A DNA stretch of 64,000 nucleotides from Nocardia blacklockiae (lineage in GTDB: Bacteria; Actinomycetota; Actinomycetes; Mycobacteriales; Mycobacteriaceae). Within the stretch, counting starts at the first letter, position 1, and each line of letters begins with the position of its first letter. Shown here piece after piece: positions 34,864 through 43,484 of the stretch. A program made the position numbers and the translations under genes. The notes beneath the pieces are model-generated. The model was not told the origin of the DNA. It ran no database searches and worked only from the letters and a program-made list of their open reading frames with translations. The DNA lies in assembly GCF_015477355.1 (NCBI RefSeq), contig NZ_JADLRJ010000021.1, positions 1-64,000 of the forward strand, read 5' to 3'.

Positions 34864-36234
34864 TTGGATGTGACGAACCCGGGAATTGTCCGATCGACAA
34901 TCGACTCCGATTCGCGGGCATGTATGCGCTGCGGAACCCGGCTGGCGCGGGACAACAGCACATCTCGGTGTGCTGCCTGTGGCCGGGCCGGTCGGGGCCT
35001 CCCGCAACTGCCGGCAGCGGCTTGGCGCAGCGGCGCGATTCGTAACGCCCTGCGCGACAAAGACATAGGCTCCGTGCTGCGTGCGTGGCGGCGTCACGGA
35101 GCACACGGGCCGCGGCCCGTCCCGCAAACCGTGCTCGCGCACGAACTCGGAATCACGCAGGCTCAACTGAGCCGAATCGAGAACGGCCGCCATCGCGTCC
35201 GAGATCTGGACAAACTCACCCACTACGCACGCACGCTCGGCATACCGACCGAACTGCTGTGGTTCGAACCCGACGATCCGGCGCCGCGTCCGCGGGCGGT
35301 GGAGCCGCTGCAACTTCGCAACGGCGCCGAGATCGCCACCGCCACCTCGGTTTCCGAACCCGGGCTCGCCGATTCGCTGCTGGCGACGCTCGACGAGTAC
35401 GTGCTCGCGGACCGGCTCGCCGGCTCGCGTGCGCTGCTGCCGATCGTCACCCAGCAGGCGAAGTTCATCGAACATCTCCAACACACCGGTCATGCCGGTA
35501 GCCGTGCGGAACTGCGCGGCGTGCGAGCCCGCTTCGACGAGTTTCTCGGCTGGTTGCATCAGGATGCCGGAAATCTCCCCGACGCCATTCGTTGCACCGC
35601 GCATGCCGGGCGTCTGGCCCAGCGGTCACGCAATTATCAACTCCTGTCCTACATCCGTGCGCGGCAGAGCAGTCTGGCTGCGGACGCCGATGAAGGCCAC
35701 GCGACGGTGGACCTCGCCCGCTCGGCGCTGCGCGCCCCGGCGGAACTGACACACCGGCAGCGCGCGATGGCGTTGTGCCAGCTCGCCCATGGGCATGCCA
35801 GGATCGGCAATTCCGACGACTGCTTGCGTGCGCTCGATCGAGCGGCCCGGCATGCGGCACATCCCGACGCCGACAGCGGCGCTCTCGCCCACCATTGCAC
35901 GATCGACTACGTCGTCATGGAAACGGCGGACTGCCTCATCGAGCTGGGCCGCCCCGCGCAGGCCATCGAGATCCTCGAACCCCTGCTACCGCATTGGCCG
36001 CCCGAGGACCGCCGTGATCTCGGCCGCAGCCTGGCCCTCCTCGCTGTCGCGCTGGCACGGACCGACGATCTCGACCGAGCCCTCGACGTGGCCGAGCACG
36101 CACTGGCGATCGCCGCCGAAATTCCCTCGGCGCGAATCGAACGCCCGCTGCATCGCCTCGTTCGCCAGCTGCACATCGCGGGAGAGCCGGAGAAGGCGGC
36201 CGAACTCCGGACCGCAGTCGACAATGCACTCTGA
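34864..36234 (+). CDS. XRE-family HTH regulator with zinc-ribbon N-terminus and TPR-like domain
   Basis: Encodes 456 residues from TTG 34864, favoured because GAGG lies seven bases upstream; GTG 34870 is the alternative. Residues 20-40 contain CMRCG and CAAC, a CxxC-CxxC zinc ribbon. The HTH follows (LAHELGITQAQLSRIENGRH), then a long helical repeat domain. It is colinear with the upstream protein from the PQLP segment to the C-terminus, so the two arose by tandem duplication. The 266-bp gap between them is AT-richer than the surroundings and may be a promoter. Confidence 0.85.
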   Translation: MDVTNPGIVRSTIDSDSRACMRCGTRLARDNSTSRCAACGRAGRGLPQLPAAAWRSGAIRNALRDKDIGSVLRAWRRHGAHGPRPVPQTVLAHELGITQAQLSRIENGRHRVRDLDKLTHYARTLGIPTELLWFEPDDPAPRPRAVEPLQLRNGAEIATATSVSEPGLADSLLATLDEYVLADRLAGSRALLPIVTQQAKFIEHLQHTGHAGSRAELRGVRARFDEFLGWLHQDAGNLPDAIRCTAHAGRLAQRSRNYQLLSYIRARQSSLAADADEGHATVDLARSALRAPAELTHRQRAMALCQLAHGHARIGNSDDCLRALDRAARHAAHPDADSGALAHHCTIDYVVMETADCLIELGRPAQAIEILEPLLPHWPPEDRRDLGRSLALLAVALARTDDLDRALDVAEHALAIAAEIPSARIERPLHRLVRQLHIAGEPEKAAELRTAVDNAL

Positions 36235-36357
36235 TTTCGCCGGGTGGCTGTTCCCCGACCGCATGAAAGCCGTTCATTCCGTGCCGGCGCTGGACGAGCG
36301 GCTCCGCACCGAGGTTTCGGGACCGCGGATGGCGTCCTCGAGGGCGCGCGCCCGGTG

Positions 36358-36888
36358 TCAGTGGTTCGGCAGCACCCGGTAGACGATTTCCACCGCACCG
36401 CCGTCCAGCGGCCGCGAACTTTCGAATTCCAGGCCGGTCTGTGGATTCAGCGAATCGGTCAGGCGCATGCCGCTGCCGACGAAGAACGGCAGCACCACGA
36501 GTTCGAGTTTGTCGACCACACCGAGGGAGCGGTACGTCTCGATCGTGCCGGGGCCGCCGATGAGATGGACGTCGCCGCCGCGGTTGGCCGCGCGGATCTT
36601 CTCCAGCAGCCGCTCCGGATCGTCGTCGACGGTCACATCGTCGGGAGTGCCCTCGGGCCGGTGGGAGCCGAGCACGAAGACCTCCAGGTCCGGCCAGGGC
36701 CAGCGATCGGCGGTCAGCGCGGGCTCGAAGGTGGTGCGGCCCATCAGGGCGGCCTCGCAGGTTTTCAGGAATTCGGCGATGCCGTGACTGCCCGGACCGT
36801 GTGTCGGATCGATGACCTGGGGCGGCCACCCATCCGGAGTCGTCACATAGCCGTCAGCGGACACGCACAGGCGGGCCAGGATTTGCAC
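36358..36888 (-). CDS. Dihydrofolate reductase-like (RibD C-terminal domain) protein
   Basis: Encodes 176 residues from GTG 36888 with AGGAAG five bases upstream. The fold signature is present: ARLCVSADGYV at the start, ALMGRTTFEPAL, VFVLGSHRP, DVHLIGGPGTIETY and a final LDGGAVEIVYRV. These proteins bind NADPH and include DHFR and riboflavin reductases, but stand-alone members like this are mostly uncharacterised. No operon partner. Confidence 0.85.
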   Translation of the reverse strand: MQILARLCVSADGYVTTPDGWPPQVIDPTHGPGSHGIAEFLKTCEAALMGRTTFEPALTADRWPWPDLEVFVLGSHRPEGTPDDVTVDDDPERLLEKIRAANRGGDVHLIGGPGTIETYRSLGVVDKLELVVLPFFVGSGMRLTDSLNPQTGLEFESSRPLDGGAVEIVYRVLPNH

Positions 36889-37146
36889 GAGTTCTTCCTT
36901 TCGTCGATTCACAGATGAGACGGCGCGTGTGGTCGGAATTCGTCGGTCGACGCGATCGGCTGCGTCGGCCCCGTCGTGGTGCGCAGTGTTCGGTTGTCGG
37001 CGCCCAGTCGCCGAGCCTTGTGCCAGAACAGTTCTGAGCTCCGCGTTCACGACGGATCGTCGCGGGTGCGGTGTGTGCGAAGCCCGTCGATGACGATCGA
37101 GAGCAGCCGCGGCCCTCGGGCGTCGAGTTCGGCATCGGGTGGCCGG

Positions 37147-38031
37147 TCAGTCGATAAGGTCGCGTACTGCTTCGACGACGGTTTCGGGGCGTTCTTCCGG
37201 CAGAAAATGCCCGCATTCGACTGTTGCGGTGCGCAGGTCCGTTGTCCACGCCGACCAGAGGGCCTGGGGGTCGAACGGGAGGACGCGCTCGCCGGGGTCT
37301 TGCCAGAGCGCGGCGACCGGCATGGCGAGGCGGCGCCCGGCCCGGCGATCCGCCTCGTCGTGGCGGTTGTCGACATACGCGCTCGCGCGATAGTCGGCGC
37401 AGACCGCGGCGATCGCCTCGCGGCTGCGGGCGGCGTCCAGATATTCGGCACGGATCGCGGCGGGGATCGCGTCGCGGTCTCGGGTCCAGCTGTCGAGGAA
37501 ATGCCCGAAGAACAGATCGGGATCGGCTCGAATCATACGTTCGGCGATATCGCCGGGCTGAGCGAGCAGATACAGGTGGAATGCGAAAATTCCCGCCGTC
37601 CCGTGCAGGGTGGCCCACATATCGGCCGCCGGCAGGACATCGAGGATCGCCACATGGCTGATCGCCTCGGGGTGATCCAGGCCGGCGCGGAAGGCGACGA
37701 GCCCGCCGCGGTCATGTCCGACGAGGGCGAATCTGCGATGGCCCCACGATCGCATGAGCTCGATGATGTCGGTGGCCATCGTTCGTTTGCTGTAGGTGTC
37801 GGTGCCAAGTATGTCGGCGGGTTTGTCGCTTTCGCCGTAGCCGCGCAGATCCGGGCAGACCACCCGGTGGTCTCGGGCGAGGTCGGTGGCGACGTGACGC
37901 CACGCCAGATGCGTCTGCGGGAATCCGTGCAGGAGCACCACCGGCGCGCCGGAGCCGGCCGTGGCGACGTTGAGCGCGACGTCGCCGACCCGAACGCGGT
38001 CGTAGGTGAACTCCGCGATGCTGCCACCCAT
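37147..38031 (-). CDS. Alpha/beta hydrolase, dehalogenase/epoxide hydrolase-like
   Basis: Encodes 294 residues from ATG 38031. Features are HGFPQTHLAW (oxyanion loop), DLRGYGESDKP, the nucleophile motif GHDRGG with Asp, and the catalytic histidine in ECGHFLPEE. The Asp nucleophile and HGFP motif place it with haloacetate dehalogenases and soluble epoxide hydrolases. The arginine pair typical of fluoroacetate dehalogenase is only half present, so the exact reaction is open. No clear ribosome site. Confidence 0.82.
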   Translation of the reverse strand: MGGSIAEFTYDRVRVGDVALNVATAGSGAPVVLLHGFPQTHLAWRHVATDLARDHRVVCPDLRGYGESDKPADILGTDTYSKRTMATDIIELMRSWGHRRFALVGHDRGGLVAFRAGLDHPEAISHVAILDVLPAADMWATLHGTAGIFAFHLYLLAQPGDIAERMIRADPDLFFGHFLDSWTRDRDAIPAAIRAEYLDAARSREAIAAVCADYRASAYVDNRHDEADRRAGRRLAMPVAALWQDPGERVLPFDPQALWSAWTTDLRTATVECGHFLPEERPETVVEAVRDLID

Positions 38032-38089
38032 GCCGGCAGGATAGCCGCGGGCACCGACAATCCGGCGCGGTCGACAGCAAGGCCGGGTG

Positions 38090-38302
38090 TCAGGCCGCCG
38101 TGGGCGCGGATCCGTTTAGGCTGTGGCGAATCCGGTCTTCGAGCTTGTTGATCGCCGCGAGTGACGACCAGGGATCGCTGCAGACGAGGGCGGGGAAGTC
38201 CATGCTGTAGGCGATGTAGGCGTGATCGGCCGGGGACCACCACGCCTCGGATCGGAGGCCGAGTAGCTGTTCGTCGACATCGGCGGGGCGCTGAGTTCTC
38301 AT
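38090..38302 (-). CDS. Small hypothetical protein
   Basis: Encodes 70 residues from ATG 38302. The sequence is protein-like (SEAWWSPADHAYIAYSMDFP, then SSLAAINKLEDRI) with Trp and Tyr residues that would be unusual in a chance frame at this GC content. No motif or family recognised. No ribosome site is visible, so it may be leaderless. Confidence 0.55.
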   Translation of the reverse strand: MRTQRPADVDEQLLGLRSEAWWSPADHAYIAYSMDFPALVCSDPWSSLAAINKLEDRIRHSLNGSAPTAA

Positions 38303-38466
38303 AGGGCTACTATGCGCAGTCGCGGGCCGCGGAAACCGATGCCGAAGACCTCTGATTCCGGGGACGTCGGTCGGTTCGACGGACTCGCGTTCTTCCCGAG
38401 CTTTTCCGTTCCCGAGACGCGCATCGTTCGACCGGTGGGCTCGGTCCCGCCTCGGCGCGTGCTGCG

Positions 38467-38573
38467 GTCCGAAAAGTGCTGTATGGGACTTTCGGATACG
38501 GAGATCGGTGACTTGTCGCGGCGGTACTGACCGGCGTTCCGGCCGCCGTTGGATTGTCGGGCCGATTCGGGAT
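38467..38573 (+). repeat. Promoter-like repeat R1, orphan copy with DosR-like box
   Basis: About 107 bases similar to 48094-48199 with one 1-base indel. Shared landmarks are AGTGCTGT, then GGGACTTTCG ten bases on, ATCGGTGACTTG, CTGACCGG 23 bases later and GTCGGGCCGATTCGG 29 bases after that. In R2 the block is the promoter of a DUF2231 gene. Here no plus-strand gene follows, since the next gene is a convergent membrane protein. It may be a leftover promoter or the source of a small RNA. Confidence 0.6.
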
Positions 38574-38591
38574 AGCCCGGCATCTCACCGG

Positions 38592-39206
38592 CTATGTGTT
38601 CCGGCGCTGCCGACGATCAGTGTTTCCGTTCTGCCGTGCCGGGGGAAGGTATTTGGTCCAGTCGATGCGGGTGAGCAGGATAACGGCGGTGAGCAGGACG
38701 ACTTGGAGGCCGATCCCGACCGGCGAGGTGAGCGAATCGAGGAATGTTTCGCCGAGGCTGCGCTCGGCGATGGTGGTGGTCACGGTGAGGTACACCGAAT
38801 AGCTGACGAGCCTGCCCAGGATGTGCGCGAGGGTGATCGGGAGCAGACGCACACCCATCAGTCCGGCTGCTTCGAACATCTGTGCCGACGGCAGTGGAGA
38901 GATCAGAAAGATGGCGAGTCCGCCGAAGGATCGCCCGCGATGGCCCGTGAGGTAATCGCGGGCGGCCTCCAGACTTTCTCGGCGGCGAGAGCTCAGGTGG
39001 TCGCGGAGACGGTTGGTGGCGGCGGCGAGCAGGTACCGGCCGGCGCCCGAAGCGCAGGCGCCGAGGACAGCCAGAGCGACCGGCTCGAGGCGCCAATTCA
39101 GTCCGAGCAACACCACTACCGCCGCGGTAGGTGGTCCGAAAGCGGGCATCAGATTCACCGCGAACACCACCGCGACGGCAGCCAGGTAGGGAAGCATCGC
39201 GTTCAC
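38592..39206 (-). CDS. DedA/VTT-like membrane protein
   Basis: Encodes 204 residues from GTG 39206 with GGAGGGG just upstream. It has hydrophobic spans at the N-terminus (LPYLAAVAVVFAVNLMPAF), a second near VALAVLGACASGAGRYLL, GRSFGGLAIFLISPLPSAQM in the middle, and a C-terminal span. The FLISPLPSAQMFEAAGLMG region resembles the reentrant segment of VTT (DedA/SNARE-associated) proteins, which move lipids across membranes. The family call is tentative. Its start overlaps the stop of a decayed wax-ester synthase frame. Confidence 0.7.
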   Translation of the reverse strand: MNAMLPYLAAVAVVFAVNLMPAFGPPTAAVVVLLGLNWRLEPVALAVLGACASGAGRYLLAAATNRLRDHLSSRRRESLEAARDYLTGHRGRSFGGLAIFLISPLPSAQMFEAAGLMGVRLLPITLAHILGRLVSYSVYLTVTTTIAERSLGETFLDSLTSPVGIGLQVVLLTAVILLTRIDWTKYLPPARQNGNTDRRQRRNT

Positions 39207-39422
39207 GTGACCCCTCCGGCGAAATCGCTCGAGCATCTACTCGGCGGTACCATCCGGGTCGCGCGGTCGATCGTGTCGATGAGGCGGCCGCGGTCGGGCG
39301 AGCTGTCCAGCAGCAATACCGTGACGATCGTCGAGCGCAGTATGGGATCGTATTCCATGCTCCACGTGGACAGCTCCGACTGGGTCGTATGGGTTTCGCG
39401 GGGTGTCCATATCGATCGCCAT
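39203..39422 (-). pseudogene. Wax ester synthase/diacylglycerol acyltransferase N-terminal remnant
   Basis: Frame one begins MAIDMDTPRNPYDPVGAV. After a single-base shift frame two continues WSMEYDPILRSTIVTVLLLD, SSPDRGRLIDTIDRATRMVP. The W-x-ME-DP-LRSTIV pattern is characteristic of the start of WS/DGAT enzymes, several of which are DosR-controlled in mycobacteria. Everything after residue ~70, including the HHxxxDG site, is missing. Confidence 0.55.
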
Positions 39423-39578
39423 TGCTCAGCGCGTCGGGTCGAATTCACGCACAACCAGTGTGATCGCACCGAAGATCAGCGGCGACGGACCGTTGGCAAC
39501 GGCGGCGAGGACGAAAGCCCTATCGGTAGAGCAGCCGGCGACCGGCCGGCGTCTCCCGCGACGCCCATCGGTCGAGCA

Positions 39579-39592
39579 GGGCCTTCGGTCCC
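39579..39592 (+). promoter_or_regulatory. DosR-like box before the CBS-BON gene
   Basis: GGGCCTTCGGTCCC closely fits the palindromic core of the mycobacterial DosR site (GGGACTWWAGTCCC). It lies 120 bp upstream of ATG 39712. Downstream, GCCCTACCCGCG begins 32 bases from the box start and GTGAAATCGAC 26 bases later, exactly the spacing found before hsp20 (43491, 43523, 43549). Confidence 0.6.
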
Positions 39593-39711
39593 CGTCGCGA
39601 CCGACCCCGTGCCCTACCCGCGTCCGCGGCGGCCGGGTGAAATCGACAGTGCTGGAAGCGTTCGCGTCTTTCGGAGGAATTGGCCGCGTTGCTTGCTGAG
39701 AGGTGACCGCT

Positions 39712-40344
39712 ATGTACGCACGAGACGTGATGAGTCGGCCGGTGGTGACAGTGGGGACGAAATCGACTCTGTCCGAGGCTATTTCGCTGCTGTCCGAGCT
39801 CGGATTCGCCGCGTTGCCGGTCGTCGACGACCTCGGCCGGGTGGTCGGTGTGCTGTCGGAATCCGATGTGCTGGCCGCGGGAGCGGGCCGGCGCGGCGGG
39901 CCGGTCGAGGACGTGATGACGGTCCCGGCGGAGGTCGTCCATCCCGGCAGCGATGTCTCCGCCATCGCCGCCCGCATGCTGACCTCACGCCTGCGGTCGA
40001 TGCCGGTCGTGGAGGCGGGAATCCTGGTCGGCATCGTCGCGCGCCGGGACCTGCTGCGCGCGCTGATCCGCGACGACACCGCGCTGGAGGCGAAAGTCCG
40101 TGCGCTGCTGGACATATACGCCGGGAGCCGCCGCCAGTGGTCGGTCGATGTGACCGATGGTCACGCGGTGGTCCGGGGCGGGTTCGCCGATTCCGAGGAA
40201 CAGCACACCATCGCCGCACTGGCGCTGACCGTCGAGGGCATCGAGCATGTCGATATCGACGCCGAGGGCGCCACGCCCACCCGGTACCAGGCCGGGTCGC
40301 TCGCCGAACGGCTCCGGCAGGCCGCGGACGATACCGTCGGCTGA
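39712..40344 (+). CDS. CBS-domain protein with C-terminal BON domain (Hrp1-like)
   Basis: Encodes 210 residues from ATG 39712, preferred over GTG 39703 because GAGAGG sits eight bases upstream. Two CBS domains (about 8-60 and 68-120; for example DVMSRPVVTV and DVMTVPAEVV) are followed by a BON domain (about 135-200). The CBS pair resembles hypoxic response protein 1 of Mycobacterium tuberculosis, a DosR target. Such modules bind adenosyl ligands. A DosR-like box upstream supports hypoxic control. Confidence 0.87.
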   Translation: MYARDVMSRPVVTVGTKSTLSEAISLLSELGFAALPVVDDLGRVVGVLSESDVLAAGAGRRGGPVEDVMTVPAEVVHPGSDVSAIAARMLTSRLRSMPVVEAGILVGIVARRDLLRALIRDDTALEAKVRALLDIYAGSRRQWSVDVTDGHAVVRGGFADSEEQHTIAALALTVEGIEHVDIDAEGATPTRYQAGSLAERLRQAADDTVG

Positions 40345-40365
40345 TCGCCCGGGCCAGGGACGCGG

Positions 40366-40905
40366 GTGTATTTCACGCTCGGGTGGGGTCTGCTGACCAC
40401 GGCTGTCGTCGGAGCCGTCGGCGTCGGCGGGGCTATCGCCTCGGCAGCGATCACGCAGTTCTTCGCCGACAAGCGGTTCTCGCTGGAACGTCGCGACGCG
40501 CGCTACCAGGCGCAGCGCGAAGTGGTCGCGGAGGTGATCGCCGTCGCGACGAGGGTGTTGGCCAACAGCAGGCTGGTGACGACGGGCGCCCTCTCCCAGG
40601 CCGCACCGCGCTCGGTCCTGCCCGCCCTGAGCGGGCTGCAACACGACCGCGTGGTGATGCCGCTGGTCGTCGCGCGCTCGAAACTGATCGTGAGTGATGC
40701 GGACGTACTCAATTGCCTGTCGAGTGTCGGGGACAGCGCCGGCGAGGCGATGCGTTGCGCACTGGCGTTCGGCGAGAACCACGGCCCGGACTCGGCTGTC
40801 GCGGCGGCGGCCGCCCTGCGAGCGGTGGACGATCTGGACAAGCGCGCCAACGAGCTGCTGATGACCGCGCGCGCACGTTTGACGGTCCCCGAACGTGGCA
40901 GGTAG
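40366..40905 (+). CDS. Hypothetical protein with N-terminal membrane anchor
   Basis: Encodes 179 residues from GTG 40366 (AGGGA six bases upstream), 21 bp after the CBS gene and probably co-transcribed. Residues 5-30 form one hydrophobic span (LLTTAVVGAVGVGGAIASAA); the rest is a soluble helical domain beginning FFADKRFSLERRDARYQAQR. No known family. The anchor plus cytoplasmic helix bundle suggests a signalling or scaffold role, but this is speculation. Confidence 0.65.
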   Translation: MYFTLGWGLLTTAVVGAVGVGGAIASAAITQFFADKRFSLERRDARYQAQREVVAEVIAVATRVLANSRLVTTGALSQAAPRSVLPALSGLQHDRVVMPLVVARSKLIVSDADVLNCLSSVGDSAGEAMRCALAFGENHGPDSAVAAAAALRAVDDLDKRANELLMTARARLTVPERGR

Positions 40906-40929
40906 CGCGCGGTCCGACGGCCCGGTCAC

Positions 40930-40949
40930 AAGTGACTTTCGGCTGTCCC
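40930..40949 (+). promoter_or_regulatory. Weak DosR-like site before the first universal stress gene
   Basis: AAGTGACTTTCGGCTGTCCC contains the GTGACTTTCGG and GTCCC half-sites seen at other promoters of this region but with irregular spacing. It ends 68 bp before the GTG at 41018. Confidence 0.35.
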
Positions 40950-41017
40950 GGCGAACACGCCCGCAGCGCGATGCTGAAACCCGAACACGGGGCATCGAGC
41001 CGAAAGGGCGTGGAATC

Positions 41018-41911
41018 GTGGAAGAAGACACCGCGATCGTGGTGGCGGTCGACGGCTCGGCCGAGTCCTACCACGCGGCGGCCTGGGGCGCTGCCGATGC
41101 CGCGTGCCACGATGGACGGCTGCACCTGGTCACTTCGGTCGCGGGTGTGCTGGAAGCGGGTGTGGCCGCCGACTCGAACGACGAGTTCCTGCACCGGTTA
41201 CAGACGGACGCGGACCGGATACTCGGCGAAGCGCGCCGCCTCGCGCGTGCTGCCGTGCCGGGCGTTGCCCCGGCCATCAGTACGGCGGTGATCCGCGAGC
41301 CGATCATTCCGTACCTTCTCGAACGGTCGCGCCGGTCGCGGATCGTGGCGGTCGGCAGTCGCGGACGGGGCGCCCTGCGGCGCGGTCTGCTCGGTTCGGT
41401 CAGCACGGCGGTGACCCGCCACGCGCACTGCCCCGTCGCGGTGGTGCGTGCGAACTCGGCGACGGATTCGCGATCGGCGCGCAAGCCGGTGCTCGTCGGG
41501 ATCGACGGGAGCGAGAACAGCGTCCCCGCAGTCGAATTCGCGTTCGAGGAAGCATCGCGGCGCAAGGTCGGCCTGGTGGCTCTGCACGCCTGGAGCGATG
41601 CGAGCGCCGGGTTGGACGCGGCGATCATGGGCTGGGACACCATCCGGGGCACCGAGGACGCGGTGCTGGCCGAGCGTCTGGCCGGCTACCGGGAACGCTT
41701 CCCCGACGTCGCCGTGCGCCGAATCCTGGTGTGGGACAAAGCCGCCCGGTCCTTGCTCGACGAGTCCGACGATGCCCAGCTGGTGGTCGTCGGCAGTCAC
41801 GGCCGTGGCGGGTTCGCCGGAATGCTGCTGGGCTCCACCAGTTCCGCGCTACTGCAGTCGGTCGACTGCCCGATCGTGATCGTGCGGGCGGCGGCACACG
41901 GAGCGAGCTGA
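41018..41911 (+). CDS. Universal stress protein, two tandem USP domains
   Basis: Encodes 297 residues from GTG 41018 with GAAAGGG upstream. Both domains carry the ATP-binding pattern G-2x-G-9x-G-S: GSRGRGALRRGLLGS near residue 116 and GSHGRGGFAGMLLGS near residue 265. The protein resembles mycobacterial Rv2623-type stress proteins that bind ATP and slow growth in hypoxia (established for Rv2623). The upstream DosR-like site fits. Confidence 0.9.
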   Translation: MEEDTAIVVAVDGSAESYHAAAWGAADAACHDGRLHLVTSVAGVLEAGVAADSNDEFLHRLQTDADRILGEARRLARAAVPGVAPAISTAVIREPIIPYLLERSRRSRIVAVGSRGRGALRRGLLGSVSTAVTRHAHCPVAVVRANSATDSRSARKPVLVGIDGSENSVPAVEFAFEEASRRKVGLVALHAWSDASAGLDAAIMGWDTIRGTEDAVLAERLAGYRERFPDVAVRRILVWDKAARSLLDESDDAQLVVVGSHGRGGFAGMLLGSTSSALLQSVDCPIVIVRAAAHGAS

Positions 41912-42180
41912 ACGCCTCGCCGATGGCGCGCGCCAGGCGAGGTCGGCGCAGCAGCTCCGCAGTGGGATCGCCGGTGTCGGTGCGGAGCAGGAAGGAGCCG
42001 ACGCCTCGTGCGGGTTTCCCGCCGCGGGCGTAGTGGGTGGCGAGCGCGTCGAACAGGGCCTCCCCGTCGCAGTTGGGTGCCGAGGATCCAGGTGAACAGG
42101 GCGACGGTGGCCAGCACCGACCAGTGTGCGCCCAGGCGGATTCCGGCGATCCGGCCCAGTGGGATCGTTTCGTTCAGCAT
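41912..42180 (-). pseudogene. Site-2 protease N-terminal fragment joined to an unknown fragment
   Basis: From ATG 42180 the frame gives MLNETIPLGRIAGIRLGAHW, SVLATVALFTWILGTQL, the start of site-2/Rip-type CBS metalloproteases (compare the DosR-regulated Rv2625c). The HExxH region is missing. From about 42071 a different frame reads CDGEALFDALATHYARGGKP, then FLLRTDTGDPTAELLRRPRL, a protein-like piece of another gene that I cannot identify. This looks like a deletion junction. Confidence 0.55.
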
Positions 42181-42196
42181 GGGGGAACCCTTCGTC

Positions 42197-42832
42197 TCAG
42201 CTTCGGGGCGCGGCGGAGCCGATGAGGCCTTCGGAGAGCAGCATGTGGTGGACCTGCTGGGCGGCGGAGACTCGGCGGGTGGTGTCGAATTCGCTGCCGG
42301 GCAGCTCTTCCAGGCCGCGGGCGAGCACGGCCACCGCCTCCGACAGCGTTTGCAGCCGCGCCTCGAGATCGGGTGCGGACGCGGTGCCGTTGCCGATGTG
42401 CTCGGGCGGCTCGATGCCTTGCAGAACGGTTCGCAGGCGCTGCGGCAGCACGGCGAGGACGTGGTCGAGCTGGCCGGGGGAGAACAGTTCGGCGAGGGTG
42501 TCGGTCACGGTGCCGAGCAGCGCGACGGCCTCCGTGCGGGCGACCCCCGCGTCGTCGGCGAAGCGGTCGAGGAACGAGGTGACGTCGTGGGCCACGGGCA
42601 CATGCCCGGGAACCCAGCCCTCGTAGAACGCGCCGCGCACCAGCTCGGGCAACTGGGCGCTCAGGTGGGCGGCCGAGGCGACGGGGAGCCGGTCGCGCAC
42701 GACCCGCAACCAGGCCAGCAGCACTCGGTAGGCGTGGTGGTGATCGGAGGTGTGCAGCGCCTCGGTGACCGCGTGCAGCCAGTCGTGGGCGGTCCGGACT
42801 GCGGGGGCGAAGGGATCATCTCGGTAGGACAT
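42197..42832 (-). CDS. DUF2267 protein
   Basis: Encodes 211 residues from ATG 42832. The sequence YRVLLAWLRVVRDRLPVASA, HLSAQLPELVRGAFYEGW and a second similar helical part (GTVTDTLAELFSPGQLDHVL, AVLPQRLR) match the DUF2267 repeat domain. Function is unknown; members cluster with stress genes in actinobacteria. It starts 13 bp after the flavodoxin stop on the same strand, so the two form an operon. Confidence 0.82.
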   Translation of the reverse strand: MSYRDDPFAPAVRTAHDWLHAVTEALHTSDHHHAYRVLLAWLRVVRDRLPVASAAHLSAQLPELVRGAFYEGWVPGHVPVAHDVTSFLDRFADDAGVARTEAVALLGTVTDTLAELFSPGQLDHVLAVLPQRLRTVLQGIEPPEHIGNGTASAPDLEARLQTLSEAVAVLARGLEELPGSEFDTTRRVSAAQQVHHMLLSEGLIGSAAPRS

Positions 42833-42844
42833 GGGTTGCGGTCC

Positions 42845-43387
42845 TCACGGGTGGATGACGGAGGTCTGCCGCTGCGGGAGGCGCAGGGTTGCGGCGATGG
42901 TGTCGGTCCAGGCGGCGATGGCGGTCCAGTCCCGCAGGTCGCCGTAGCGGGCACCGCCCAGCAGCCGGTAGCGGATCCGGGCCGGCAGGTCGACGCCGAT
43001 GCGCTCGTAATGCCCGGCGAACGCCCGATAGTCTCTCGCGGAGATCGAATCACGCAGCGCCGCGATCTGTTTGGGTACCCGGCGGCCGATCGGCCCGCGT
43101 AGCGCGGCATCGATGCCGACGCTGAACATCCACACGCGCCGCAGCGCGAGGTCGTCGCGGTGATGGCGCACGAAGGCGACGGCGGCGGGCAGAAAGGCGC
43201 GGTCGTGCACCGCGCTGCCGAGCACGACCGCGTCGAACCGGGACAGTTCGGGCGCGTGCTCGACGTCGGCGACCTCCACGACGGCGCCGCGGTCGGCCAG
43301 GACGGCACCGATGAATTCGGCGATCTCGCGGGTCGATCCTTGCACGGTGGCATACACGACGGCGACGTGAGGTTTGTTCGCGTTCAT
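42845..43387 (-). CDS. Flavodoxin-domain protein
   Basis: Encodes 180 residues from ATG 43387. YATVQGSTREIAEFIG (residues 12-27) forms the FMN phosphate loop of flavodoxins, and VVLGSAVHDRAFLPA follows at the second flavin loop. It resembles menaquinone-linked protoporphyrinogen oxidase (HemG) and related oxidoreductases, some of which act without oxygen. It diverges from hsp20, sharing a 209-bp region with two DosR-like boxes. Confidence 0.85.
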   Translation of the reverse strand: MNANKPHVAVVYATVQGSTREIAEFIGAVLADRGAVVEVADVEHAPELSRFDAVVLGSAVHDRAFLPAAVAFVRHHRDDLALRRVWMFSVGIDAALRGPIGRRVPKQIAALRDSISARDYRAFAGHYERIGVDLPARIRYRLLGGARYGDLRDWTAIAAWTDTIAATLRLPQRQTSVIHP

Positions 43388-43440
43388 GCCACACAGCCTG
43401 CTCGCAGCGGATCGTCCTGGTGAGAGGCGTGCTTCCCGCC

Positions 43441-43466
43441 GCGGCCGGGACAAAGGTCATTGCGCG
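43441..43466. promoter_or_regulatory. DosR-like box 1 in the hsp20/flavodoxin divergent region
   Basis: The core GGGACAAAGGTCA (43447-43459) lies in a 26-base block that repeats with 22 identities 44 bases downstream. It resembles the GGGAC half of the DosR consensus. It lies 54 bp from the flavodoxin start and may serve both genes. Confidence 0.55.
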
Positions 43467-43484
43467 GGTACGGCCGTCGCCGGT

